This document shows, piece by piece, positions 1-5,114 of a stretch of 5,216 bases of DNA. Where the stretch lies: the NCBI GenBank assembly GCA_024232355.1, contig JAAEPW010001191.1, positions 1 to 5,216 on the forward strand, in the 5' to 3' direction. The notes beneath the pieces are model-generated. The model did not search any database. It saw only the letters and a list, made by a program, of their open reading frames with translations, and was not told where the DNA came from. A program made the position numbers and the translations under genes. The DNA comes from Chloroflexota bacterium (GTDB lineage Bacteria; Chloroflexota; Anaerolineae; B4-G1). Positions within the stretch are counted from its first letter, which is position 1. Every line of letters begins with the position of its first letter.

Positions 1-61
1 ATATGGCAAAGTCAGTACTTGCGTCAGGCAGGCAAATCAACAAAAGTGTGGTAAAATCACC
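1..61 (-). other. Downstream flank of the minus-strand gene block, window edge
   Basis: This is the stretch after the TAA that closes the 90-aa ORF. Read on the minus strand in that same frame it stays open to the window edge (about 20 codons, beginning GDFTTLLLIC). It could be the start of a further gene, for example from one of the TTG codons, or simply chance. An AAGGTGA motif directly follows the stop but lies too far from a clear start to decide. I see no terminator hairpin, repeat or promoter here. Confidence 0.3.
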
Positions 62-334
62 TTAGCCGGAAAAGTCTATGCTATAGGCTCGCAGCGATTC
101 TACCGTGACTCGATCCTTTGCATCCAGATCGAGGGCGGCGAGGCGGGCCAGACGGAAAGCCAAATCGCGACGGTTTTTGATGATGCGCAGGTGAGCGCCG
201 AGTTCTCGGTCCCAGTTCCAGGTAGCTTGTCGATTAGCGCCTCGCTCGCGTAGGATGTTCAGCAATGTGCGCTTTTGACTGGGGCTGAACTCGTTTTTGT
301 CACTGGTGACCTGGTCGAGATACCCACGCAACAA
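62..334 (-). CDS. Unrecognised helical protein of 90 aa, probably the frameshifted C-terminal part of the upstream gene
   Basis: I do not recognise a family. The predicted product is rich in Arg, Leu and Ala and looks helical throughout (for example SQKRTLLNILRERG and DLAFRLARLAALDLDAKDR), like the C-terminal helices of a larger protein. The frame is open only from about position 355. The first possible start is TTG at 334, and no Shine-Dalgarno sequence precedes it (the upstream bases read CCCGGAATT). It overlaps the end of the 144-aa gene by 35 bases in a different frame. Dropping one T from the GAATTTG at the junction joins the two into one protein of about 223 aa with a natural-looking join (KYPE then LLRGYLDQV). 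I therefore favour a single frameshifted gene, or a recoded one. A translationally coupled separate gene remains possible. Confidence 0.5.
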   Translation of the reverse strand: MLRGYLDQVTSDKNEFSPSQKRTLLNILRERGANRQATWNWDRELGAHLRIIKNRRDLAFRLARLAALDLDAKDRVTVESLRAYSIDFSG

Positions 335-734
335 ATTCCGGGTATTTGGCCGGGGTCATCAACCCGATCAGCCTGACCAATCGCCAGTAGGATTTTCGCG
401 TTTCCCATCGCCAGCCGATGTCCACCCCGGTCCCCGCTAAAGATTGGCGTTGATTTAGGGCTGTCTTCCAGGGTTGGACATTGGCCCTGTTCACGTTCAC
501 CACCAGGCACCTGGAACCAGACAATCCCCAAGCCCTTTTCCAAAAGCGGCAGGTATCATAGACCAGGAAACCATAGTTAAAGCTGGCCGTTTGTTGTTGG
601 TGGTCGGGCCAATAGAAGCAAACGGTTCCCGGAGCATAGATCGCCAATTGAACTGGGTCATCCGGCGTCGTTTCTACATCCGTCCGCCGGACGAGGGCGA
701 TGTAGGATGAGTTGTCGAATTGCAAAGTCTCCAT
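300..734 (-). CDS. Unrecognised 144-aa protein of the minus-strand block
   Basis: No family is recognised. The N-terminal half (about residues 10-80) looks beta-rich and aromatic, with the stretches AIYAPGTVCFYW and FNYGFLVYD, followed by a Trp/Arg-rich segment (FWKRAW, WRWETRKSYW). A helix near 113-126 (RKSYWRLVRLIGLM) leads into the overlap with the 90-aa ORF. The start is ATG 734, because a GAGGTG (741-746) sits six bases upstream. The frame could be extended to a TTG at 761, but that codon overlaps the stop of the preceding gene and has no better ribosome site. The gene begins 20 bases after the replication-relaxation gene ends, so the two are almost certainly co-transcribed and probably act in the same process. 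The last residues (after about 133) may be out of frame; see the frameshift finding. Confidence 0.6.
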   Translation of the reverse strand: METLQFDNSSYIALVRRTDVETTPDDPVQLAIYAPGTVCFYWPDHQQQTASFNYGFLVYDTCRFWKRAWGLSGSRCLVVNVNRANVQPWKTALNQRQSLAGTGVDIGWRWETRKSYWRLVRLIGLMTPAKYPEFVAWVSRPGHQ

Positions 735-754
735 AACTGTCACCTCATTTGTCT

Positions 755-2296
755 CTACCAAAACACAGCCTGCTTTAGATCTAGATCCTCGCTGTACGCA
801 AACAGCGCCCGCAGAACCCAGGCCAGTGCATCCTCCACCTTTTTGACTTCCTCGCGGCTCGGAATCACTCCGTCGCTGTCGCCCATCAGCATCTCGCGAT
901 CAAGACGAACCCGAATGTCAAAGTCGCCACGGCCGTCGTTCCGCTGCCAGGGGCCGGCTGGACTGGCCCACAGGGAACCACTGCTGCGAAACCCGTGGTA
1001 GCGGAGAAAGATGTCAATGACGACCTGGATGCGATGAGTAATGACAGGCGTGCTCCAGCGCACCGAACCGCCACCTCGGGTGACCGTCTTCGATATGGAT
1101 TTATGCAGACGCGGGTGCATCTGCAGGTATTGTTGGAGCAAGTACAACGATGCGTGGGGATGCAGGGCCTGCTCCCAAGGAGTGGCGTCGGGCGGGTGAG
1201 AGGCAGCGTGGACGACGCGCACCAGGTCAAAGAAAACAGGGTTCGGTTGCGGGCGGTCGTGGCTGTGCATCAGAGAAGGATCACGCTCGTGCAAATAATG
1301 CCAAAAGGCGCGCATAATGAGGTAATCGTCGCGGGCGCTGCGCCGCCTGAGCGCATTGGGTAATTTTTCCTGCTGTGCAACTGGTGTAGAACGTCGTCCC
1401 TTTTTCGTCGGAACCAAGGCCCGCCCTTTTCCCTGATCGGACGAGGATGGAGCAAATGTCGAGACCTGGGACGGATCGAAAAGAGATTCCCACAGCCGCC
1501 CGTTGGGTGGTTCGGACCAGTCGGGGTTGGACAGAAACTCTTGCAGAGGTAGGGCCACGATCTCGAAAGGCAACTCACCACCGCATTCCTCGGCGACGAT
1601 GGCAGTGGCCCGTTCCCAAACGCTGATGGTCCTATCCAAATCTCTGCCAGGGGGCAGATTGATCAGCACTCGCACAATGAAAGAGACAACAGCCGCCTCC
1701 TCACTCTGGAAGAAAGCTACCCTGCGCCGCAGCAGGGACAAGCCTGCGACTTGTTCAACTTCGATGAGAGCCAGAATGCCGCAGACAAGTCGAACCTGTG
1801 CGTCGGGGCGCAGAACTTTTTGCTCTCCGGCACTGGTGGTGTAGGGGAGTTCGCGTTCTGTCTGAATGGCAAACCCCGCTGCCTCTGCTGCCAAACGGAC
1901 GTCTAGCACGGCCCGTGCGTGGGCAATGGTACGTGCATCGTTCAGTGCACAGGCGTGGGCTTTGGGATGTCCATTGGCGCGCAAAAGGGTAGCGCCAACC
2001 TTGCCCAGCGTGTAGACAGTAGAGGGACGGCCGCGGACGCTGGGTTTGGGGACATCGAAGGGGACACGGGACAGAATCGCGCCGTCAGGGGTCAGTTCCT
2101 CGACATATTTGAGGAAAGAACGGAGCCTGTCGCGGGAGAGATTGGTGGCAGCCATAAGCTGTTTCATATTGGCTACACCAGTATGAGCACAAACTTCCAA
2201 CACGCTCAAGTGACGACCGCCTGGAAAAGTCTGTCCCAGAATCTTTTGGAACTGGGCAATATCTGTAGGTGTATACGTGATCTGTTTTTTTGTCAT
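755..2296 (-). CDS. Replication-relaxation family protein with a long C-terminal extension
   Basis: This is probably a DNA-binding protein of the replication-relaxation family (Pfam Replic_Relax), which Pfam links to plasmid replication and DNA relaxation; members are often found on plasmids and integrative elements. Residues about 28-105 look like a winged helix-turn-helix (helices VLEVCAHTG, MKQLMAATN and SRDRLRSFLKYVEEL, then GRPSTVYTLGKVGATLL). Residues 118-200 carry the family pattern: helix NDARTIAHARAVLDVRLAAEAAG, split around A127, then RPDAQVRL with D165 and ALIEVEQ with E179, E181 and Q182. That arrangement resembles a PD-(D/E)XK-like core, though I cannot show that it is catalytic. 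A Ser/Lys/Arg-rich linker (about 278-322) is followed by about 190 residues that I do not recognise (WHYLHERD, an Asp/Arg patch near 453-467, and a C-terminal helix). ATG 2296 has AAGGA nine bases upstream. It is followed within 20 bases by the 144-aa gene. Confidence 0.7.
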   Translation of the reverse strand: MTKKQITYTPTDIAQFQKILGQTFPGGRHLSVLEVCAHTGVANMKQLMAATNLSRDRLRSFLKYVEELTPDGAILSRVPFDVPKPSVRGRPSTVYTLGKVGATLLRANGHPKAHACALNDARTIAHARAVLDVRLAAEAAGFAIQTERELPYTTSAGEQKVLRPDAQVRLVCGILALIEVEQVAGLSLLRRRVAFFQSEEAAVVSFIVRVLINLPPGRDLDRTISVWERATAIVAEECGGELPFEIVALPLQEFLSNPDWSEPPNGRLWESLFDPSQVSTFAPSSSDQGKGRALVPTKKGRRSTPVAQQEKLPNALRRRSARDDYLIMRAFWHYLHERDPSLMHSHDRPQPNPVFFDLVRVVHAASHPPDATPWEQALHPHASLYLLQQYLQMHPRLHKSISKTVTRGGGSVRWSTPVITHRIQVVIDIFLRYHGFRSSGSLWASPAGPWQRNDGRGDFDIRVRLDREMLMGDSDGVIPSREEVKKVEDALAWVLRALFAYSEDLDLKQAVFW

Positions 2297-2465
2297 TTCT
2301 TAAAATCCTTGTACGTAATTTAGTATGTAACTCGAGTTTTAGATTACGAGGTTGAATCTGAAAGAACTATCAGTGCCTCGCTTGCAACCAAAAAATATTA
2401 CAACACACACAATATTTTATTTCATATACTCTTACCCTCCATTTTTGGGGATCGATTATTGGGGA
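2297..2465. other. AT-rich intergenic spacer between coiled-coil and replication-relaxation genes
   Basis: This 169-bp spacer is distinctly AT-rich (notably about 2385-2430), unlike the genes on both sides. It contains a CACACACA run (about 2403-2410), a perfect 10-bp palindrome AACTCGAGTT (2329-2338) and a direct repeat TTGGGGAT (2445-2452 and 2459-2466). It is the natural place for a promoter for the replication-relaxation gene. On the minus strand several weak -10-like boxes occur (TAAAAT, TAATAT), but none has a convincing -35 at 16-18 bp, so I call no promoter. I see no terminator hairpin with a U-tract after the coiled-coil gene, so read-through is possible. Confidence 0.45.
2329..2338. 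repeat. Palindrome AACTCGAGTT upstream of the replication-relaxation gene
   Basis: This perfect 10-bp inverted repeat ends 33 bases before the ATG of the replication-relaxation gene. Nine of its bases (AACTCGAGT) recur at 3461-3469 in the leader of the STAND gene, the only other intergenic CTCGAG in the window; one further CTCGAG lies inside the STAND coding region with different flanks. It may be a small operator half or whole site, but chance cannot be excluded. Confidence 0.3.
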
Positions 2466-3014
2466 TTACGCATCGCGGGCATTCAATTGCAACTGCTGCT
2501 CGGCGGTGATGCGCCTGAGATCGGCAATTTCCTTTCGCAAACATTCGATTTTGTCCAGATGTGGCTGTTGAGCACGGGCCAGTGATTTCTCCAGAGTGTG
2601 CACATGGTTAATCAAATGGCTGACTTTGGCGTACGCCTGGTCGCGCTCACCGCTGAGGGCAAAGATTTGATCCAATCGCCGGTTGGCATCGAGTTGAGCG
2701 GTGGAACGGAGCGAGTTACATTCCTGCTGCAAAGAATTGCTTTTTTGTCTAGCATCATCGGCGGCCTGGTCTGCGACCGCTGCTTGGGTCTGGAGATCGG
2801 TCACTATCTCGACCAATGCCTGGGCAAATAGTTCAGCCCATTGCCTGGGCGAGTTGACCTGGAACTTGGTCCGGTGCAAAATTTCTTGTAGATGCCGACA
2901 AATGTCGCCGTTTTCCTGGACGTTGCCGAGGGCCTGACTCAGGGTGTTCACCAAGTTCCACTGAGCTTGGGCAATACGTTTAGCGGTGGAAAATAGATTG
3001 AGCCGAAAGCGCAT
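2466..3014 (-). CDS. Coiled-coil protein of unknown function, 182 aa
   Basis: No family is recognised. The N-terminus (residues 1-70) is a mixed, mostly helical segment with basic residues (MRFRLNLFSTAKRI) and no hydrophobic membrane stretch. Residues about 68-180 look like a long helix with heptad-like Leu/Ala spacing and many Gln, Glu, Lys and Arg (TDLQTQAAVADQAADD, LEKSLARAQQ, IECLRKEIADLRRITAEQQL), possibly broken near Pro151, so dimerisation or filament formation is likely. ATG 3014 is well supported by AGGAGGT (3023-3029) with eight bases of spacing. The gene lies 65 bases after the ribbon-helix-helix gene on the same strand and is probably co-transcribed with it. Coiled-coil proteins next to small DNA-binding proteins on plasmids often serve partition or structural roles (KfrA is one example), but no sequence motif here proves that. 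A cytoplasmic location is inferred. Confidence 0.65.
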   Translation of the reverse strand: MRFRLNLFSTAKRIAQAQWNLVNTLSQALGNVQENGDICRHLQEILHRTKFQVNSPRQWAELFAQALVEIVTDLQTQAAVADQAADDARQKSNSLQQECNSLRSTAQLDANRRLDQIFALSGERDQAYAKVSHLINHVHTLEKSLARAQQPHLDKIECLRKEIADLRRITAEQQLQLNARDA

Positions 3015-3020
3015 TAAGAA

Positions 3021-3083
3021 TTACCTCCTGGAATTTGAGAGCATTGCTGTCGCTAGGGATGTTGAGTGCAAGTGTTTGCTCAT
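3021..3083 (-). CDS. Possible 20-codon ORF coupled between RHH and coiled-coil genes
   Basis: The stop of the ribbon-helix-helix gene and a new ATG overlap as ATGA (3083-3080). The ORF that follows encodes MSKHLHSTSLATAMLSNSRR. Its last two codons plus stop (AGG AGG TAA) are themselves the Shine-Dalgarno sequence of the coiled-coil gene. Ribosomes that restart at the ATGA would therefore travel over, and finish at, the ribosome site of the next gene. There is no Shine-Dalgarno sequence for this ORF itself, so it would rely on coupling. It may be a coupling leader, or only chance. Confidence 0.25.
   Translation of the reverse strand: MSKHLHSTSLATAMLSNSRR
3023..3029 (-). promoter_or_regulatory. 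Strong ribosome binding site of the coiled-coil gene
   Basis: On the minus strand this reads AGGAGGT, a full match to the anti-Shine-Dalgarno core, eight bases before ATG 3014. It fixes the start of the coiled-coil gene and overlaps the stop of the possible 20-codon ORF. Confidence 0.75.
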
Positions 3084-3268
3084 TTCTGGGTTGGGATAGG
3101 TTGGTCGGTCGACAATAGTTTGCGCTGTTCCATTTCTGCACAGGCGCGTCTGATCAACCGACGAACCACCTGCGATGGATGGCGATCCTCTGCCTCGGCC
3201 AACCGTTCCAATTGCTGGCGCAATGTAGTCGGCATACGGACTGAATAGGTACAATGTTCATTTTGCAC
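3080..3268 (-). CDS. Ribbon-helix-helix (CopG/Arc-like) DNA-binding protein, 62 aa
   Basis: This is a small transcriptional regulator or accessory DNA-binding protein that would bind as a dimer, inserting a two-stranded beta ribbon into the major groove. Residues 6-12 (CTYSVRM) match the beta strand, with the alternating residues that contact DNA. Residues 14-29 (TTLRQQLERLAEAEDR) form helix 1. Residues 31-48 (PSQVVRRLIRRACAEMEQ) form helix 2, with the usual S-x-V-V-R-x-L-I-R pattern after a short turn. The length is typical of CopG/Arc-type proteins. The start is GTG 3268, set by GGAGGT (3274-3279) five bases upstream; the next in-frame ATG, at residue 12, would remove the beta strand. It is the first gene of the minus-strand block and faces the STAND gene across the divergent promoter region. 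It may repress its own promoter there, or serve as a relaxosome or partition accessory; the sequence does not decide. Confidence 0.75.
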   Translation of the reverse strand: MQNEHCTYSVRMPTTLRQQLERLAEAEDRHPSQVVRRLIRRACAEMEQRKLLSTDQPIPTQK

Positions 3269-3279
3269 TTTTCACCTCC
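3268..3279 (-). promoter_or_regulatory. Ribosome binding site deciding the GTG start of the RHH gene
   Basis: On the minus strand GGAGGT (3279-3274) is followed by five bases and then GTG (3268-3266). No in-frame ATG has such a site, so GTG is chosen as the start. Confidence 0.75.
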
Positions 3280-3355
3280 AAAGGCTGTATCTATCAACGA
3301 TCTGGAATTCTTGTGTTGCAGATTGTCACATTTAGACGCATATCACTACGTTTTA

Positions 3356-3384
3356 ATAATAGCGTATGGGGGTTGAACCGTCAG
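3356..3384 (-). promoter_or_regulatory. Sigma-70-like promoter for the RHH gene
   Basis: On the minus strand a -35 box CTGACG (3384-3379, four of six bases with the TGAC core) and a -10 box TATTAT (3361-3356, five of six) are separated by 17 bp. Transcription would start near 3350-3349, giving a leader of about 80 bases before GTG 3268. The first TTGAAC repeat (3373-3378) lies inside this promoter, directly next to the -35 box, so a protein bound there could repress it. Confidence 0.5.
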
Positions 3385-3419
3385 TAGCTCCAGTTGAACG
3401 AGGGGGGCGCTAATTGAAC
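3373..3419 (+). repeat. Three TTGAAC direct repeats spaced 21 and 20 bp (candidate operator array)
   Basis: Copies are at 3373-3378 (GTTGAACCG), 3394-3399 (GTTGAACGA) and 3414-3419 (ATTGAACGG), giving a shared core (G/A)TTGAAC(G/C). The 21- and 20-bp steps equal two turns of B-DNA, so the copies face the same side of the helix. The array lies between the two divergent promoters and overlaps the minus promoter. A protein binding in tandem is the simplest reading. Candidates within the window are the N-terminal HTH of the STAND protein and the ribbon-helix-helix protein. Confidence 0.55.
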
Positions 3420-3422
3420 GGG

Positions 3423-3451
3423 CTGTTGCGCATCATGAAAAAAGGTATAAT
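3423..3451 (+). promoter_or_regulatory. Promoter of the STAND ATPase gene, perfect -10 and weak -35
   Basis: A perfect -10 box TATAAT lies at 3446-3451. At 17-bp spacing the -35 position (3423-3428) reads CTGTTG, a poor match to TTGACA. A TTGCGC at 3426 is only 14 bp away and is also poor. A strong -10 with a poor -35 is typical of promoters that need an activator. Transcription would begin near 3458, leaving a 76-base leader before TTG 3534. Confidence 0.6.
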
Positions 3452-3457
3452 ATGATG
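3431..3457. repeat. Inverted repeat CATCAT/ATGATG around the -10 box
   Basis: CATCAT (3431-3436) and ATGATG (3452-3457) form a six-base dyad with a 15-base spacer that contains the TATAAT of the STAND promoter. Such a placement suits a repressor that blocks RNA polymerase. The arms are short and low in complexity, so chance is a real alternative. Confidence 0.35.
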
Positions 3458-3460
3458 GAC

Positions 3461-3469
3461 AACTCGAGT
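3461..3469. repeat. AACTCGAGT motif in the STAND leader, shared with the 2329 spacer
   Basis: These nine bases match 2329-2337 upstream of the replication-relaxation gene. Here they fall just after the predicted transcription start. The core CTCGAG is palindromic. Common control of the two genes is possible but rests on only two copies. Confidence 0.25.
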
Positions 3470-3521
3470 CCGATACAGCAAAAGATTCACTTTGGCCGAG
3501 AGCACGGTACCAAAGCGCCGG

Positions 3522-3536
3522 AGGAGGTGTGCGTTG
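3522..3536 (+). promoter_or_regulatory. Strong ribosome binding site and TTG start of the STAND gene
   Basis: AGGAGGT (3522-3528) is followed by five bases and then TTG (3534-3536). A further in-frame TTG at 3492 would add 14 mostly basic residues, but it has no Shine-Dalgarno sequence, and the AGGAGG would then be read as Arg codons inside the gene. No in-frame ATG or GTG is available near either TTG. The 3534 start is therefore preferred. Confidence 0.75.
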
Positions 3537-5114
3537 AACAATTGGTTTCTACAACGGCGAGTCTGGGGAGAACAGTTTGACAAATGGCTGGTCGAGTTGA
3601 GAGAGAAAGAATGGGTGGAACAACGTAAAATAGCAAGGTGCATTGGCAAAAGCCCCAGTCTCCTCAGCAAATGGAAGGCTGGACAAGGAACCCCAGAAGC
3701 GCATGCGAAGAATCTCACCTCTTGTTTGCAAGCAAAAGGTTTGTCGCTGAGGGCAAACGATATCCTCGACTGGTGGGCATTGGTGGGGTATTGGCCGTCG
3801 GAGGAAGATATACAAAGATGGGATTCCGAGTGGAAGCCTCCCAAGGTAGTGACGCTTGAAATGCAGACTATTGGTTTGCAGTGGGATCTCTACGTCGAGC
3901 GGGAAGAGTACGCTACAAGCCTGCGTCGGATGTTACTGGAGGAGAGAGGCTTCCGTGAACCAGCAGTTAAGCGAGTATGTATGTGGGGGATGGGTGGAAG
4001 TGGCAAGACGGTTTTGGCCAAATCTATGGCATTGAACGATCAAGTGCAACGTTATTTCCGGGACGGAGTACTGTGGGCAGAGCTAGGGCCAGAGGGGAAT
4101 GCTGCTTTATGGCTCCAGCAGTGGTGCGAATTGTTGGGGTTGTCAGTAGGGAAAAACCAAAGTGTTTGGGTGCTTTCCGAAAAAGCAAAGACCCACCTGG
4201 CAACGACCGAACGACGTTATTTGATTGTGGTAGATGATGCCTGGAGAGCGAAGGACGTGGAGCCGTTGCTGGTGGATGGACCGCAGAGCCGGGTGCTGAT
4301 TACGTCCAGGGACAGGGAACTGGCGTCCAAACTTGACCCGCGAATGGTTCTTGTACCGCTAGATGTTATGTCGCAACAAGAGGCCCTGACGTTGTTGCAG
4401 CGGCGTACCACTCCAGAGCGGTGGCGAGAATTAGAGATAGGACGACAGGCCAGGGAGCTTTTGGAGTTGGTCGAAGGGCTGCCGCTAGCTATCGCACTGA
4501 TTGCAGACGTGGTTAATACTAGAGGATGTGGCTATGCGCTCACACGCTTGCGCGATGAGTCTCTCCGATTGGAATTGTTGGAGAAGGACAAAATTGAGCG
4601 ACGAGAGCACAGCATACGAATGGCCCTCAATGTGAGTTATGAAGCGCAATCGGCGGCTAACCAACGACTCTTTCGTTGGCTGAGCGTATTCTCCTACGAT
4701 GGTGGCTTTTCGTCACTGATGGTAGCTCGGTTGTTGTCGGAGGAGAACATTCAGCGGATAGAGGAGAGACTGCGCCGGTTGTTGGACAGCAGCTTGTTGC
4801 TCTCGAGCTACACAGATGTGTGGGGGAAAGTGCGCTTCAGATTACATCTGCTGCTGCATGATTATGGACGCGAGAAACTACAAACAGCAGGGGAATGGGA
4901 CCTGGCAATAAAGCAGTACATAGCGACGTATGCGTGGCTGGCCCAAATGTGTCACGAACTGCTAGGTCAAGGGATACCAGACTTGGAAAAAGCATGGCAA
5001 GTGGAGGTGTCCAACGTGGTACAGGCCTTGGTACACGCCCGGGACTTGGATTGGTGGAATGACATAGCAGTGATTCTATACTCAGTAGATCGCAACCAGA
5101 GACGGCCCAAATAG
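3534..5114 (+). CDS. HTH plus NB-ARC STAND ATPase lacking the usual TPR sensor region
   Basis: A signalling ATPase of the STAND class, 526 aa from TTG 3534. Such proteins switch from an ADP-bound to an ATP-bound oligomeric state when a C-terminal sensor meets its ligand; bacterial relatives act in regulation or phage defence. Residues 15-54 form an XRE-like helix-turn-helix (VEQRKIARCIGKS, then PSLLSKWKAGQGTP), probably binding DNA. The nucleotide domain has P-loop GMGGSGKT (152-159), Walker B LIVVDD (230-235), sensor-1-type RVLITSRD (253-260) and GLPLAI (315-320). A winged-helix region (about 374-448) contains R-F-R-L-H-L (434-439) where relatives have an MHD-like motif; the His is kept, but the acidic residue is Leu439. 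Helices resembling those before the TPRs (DLEKAWQVEVSNVVQAL) are then cut short after residue 519 by NQRRPK and TAG. Relatives usually continue for several hundred residues. It stands alone, divergent from the RHH gene. It could be a truncated remnant or a compact variant. Confidence 0.8.
   Translation: MNNWFLQRRVWGEQFDKWLVELREKEWVEQRKIARCIGKSPSLLSKWKAGQGTPEAHAKNLTSCLQAKGLSLRANDILDWWALVGYWPSEEDIQRWDSEWKPPKVVTLEMQTIGLQWDLYVEREEYATSLRRMLLEERGFREPAVKRVCMWGMGGSGKTVLAKSMALNDQVQRYFRDGVLWAELGPEGNAALWLQQWCELLGLSVGKNQSVWVLSEKAKTHLATTERRYLIVVDDAWRAKDVEPLLVDGPQSRVLITSRDRELASKLDPRMVLVPLDVMSQQEALTLLQRRTTPERWRELEIGRQARELLELVEGLPLAIALIADVVNTRGCGYALTRLRDESLRLELLEKDKIERREHSIRMALNVSYEAQSAANQRLFRWLSVFSYDGGFSSLMVARLLSEENIQRIEERLRRLLDSSLLLSSYTDVWGKVRFRLHLLLHDYGREKLQTAGEWDLAIKQYIATYAWLAQMCHELLGQGIPDLEKAWQVEVSNVVQALVHARDLDWWNDIAVILYSVDRNQRRPK

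Noticed and set aside
735..761. Start of the 144-aa gene at TTG 761
   Set aside because: ATG 734 has GAGGTG at good spacing; the TTG overlaps the preceding stop codon and has no better site.
995..1844. Plus-strand ORFs opposite the replication-relaxation gene (such as 995-1363 and 1503-1844)
   Set aside because: They are antisense to a well-supported gene, lack recognisable domains and ribosome sites, and have low-complexity Arg/Ser/Thr-rich products typical of shadow frames.
2297..2465. A defined promoter for the replication-relaxation gene
   Set aside because: Several AT-rich -10-like hexamers exist, but none has a -35 box at 16-18 bp on the minus strand.
3414..3451. TTGAAC at 3414 as the -35 box of the STAND promoter
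   Set aside because: The spacer to TATAAT would be 26 bp, too long for a sigma-70 promoter.
3492..3533. Longer STAND protein starting at TTG 3492 (14 extra residues)
   Set aside because: There is no ribosome site before 3492, while AGGAGGT stands five bases before TTG 3534. The extra residues are mostly Arg/Lys because they read through the Shine-Dalgarno region.
3414..3539. A fourth TTGAAC at 3534, exactly 120 bp after the third copy
   Set aside because: It coincides with the start codon and coding bases of the STAND gene, so although the spacing is a multiple of 20 bp it is probably chance.
3410..3844. Minus-strand ORF across the divergent spacer and STAND N-terminus
   Set aside because: It runs antisense through the promoter region and HTH coding sequence, has a Ser/Cys/His-rich product with no domain, and has no ribosome site.
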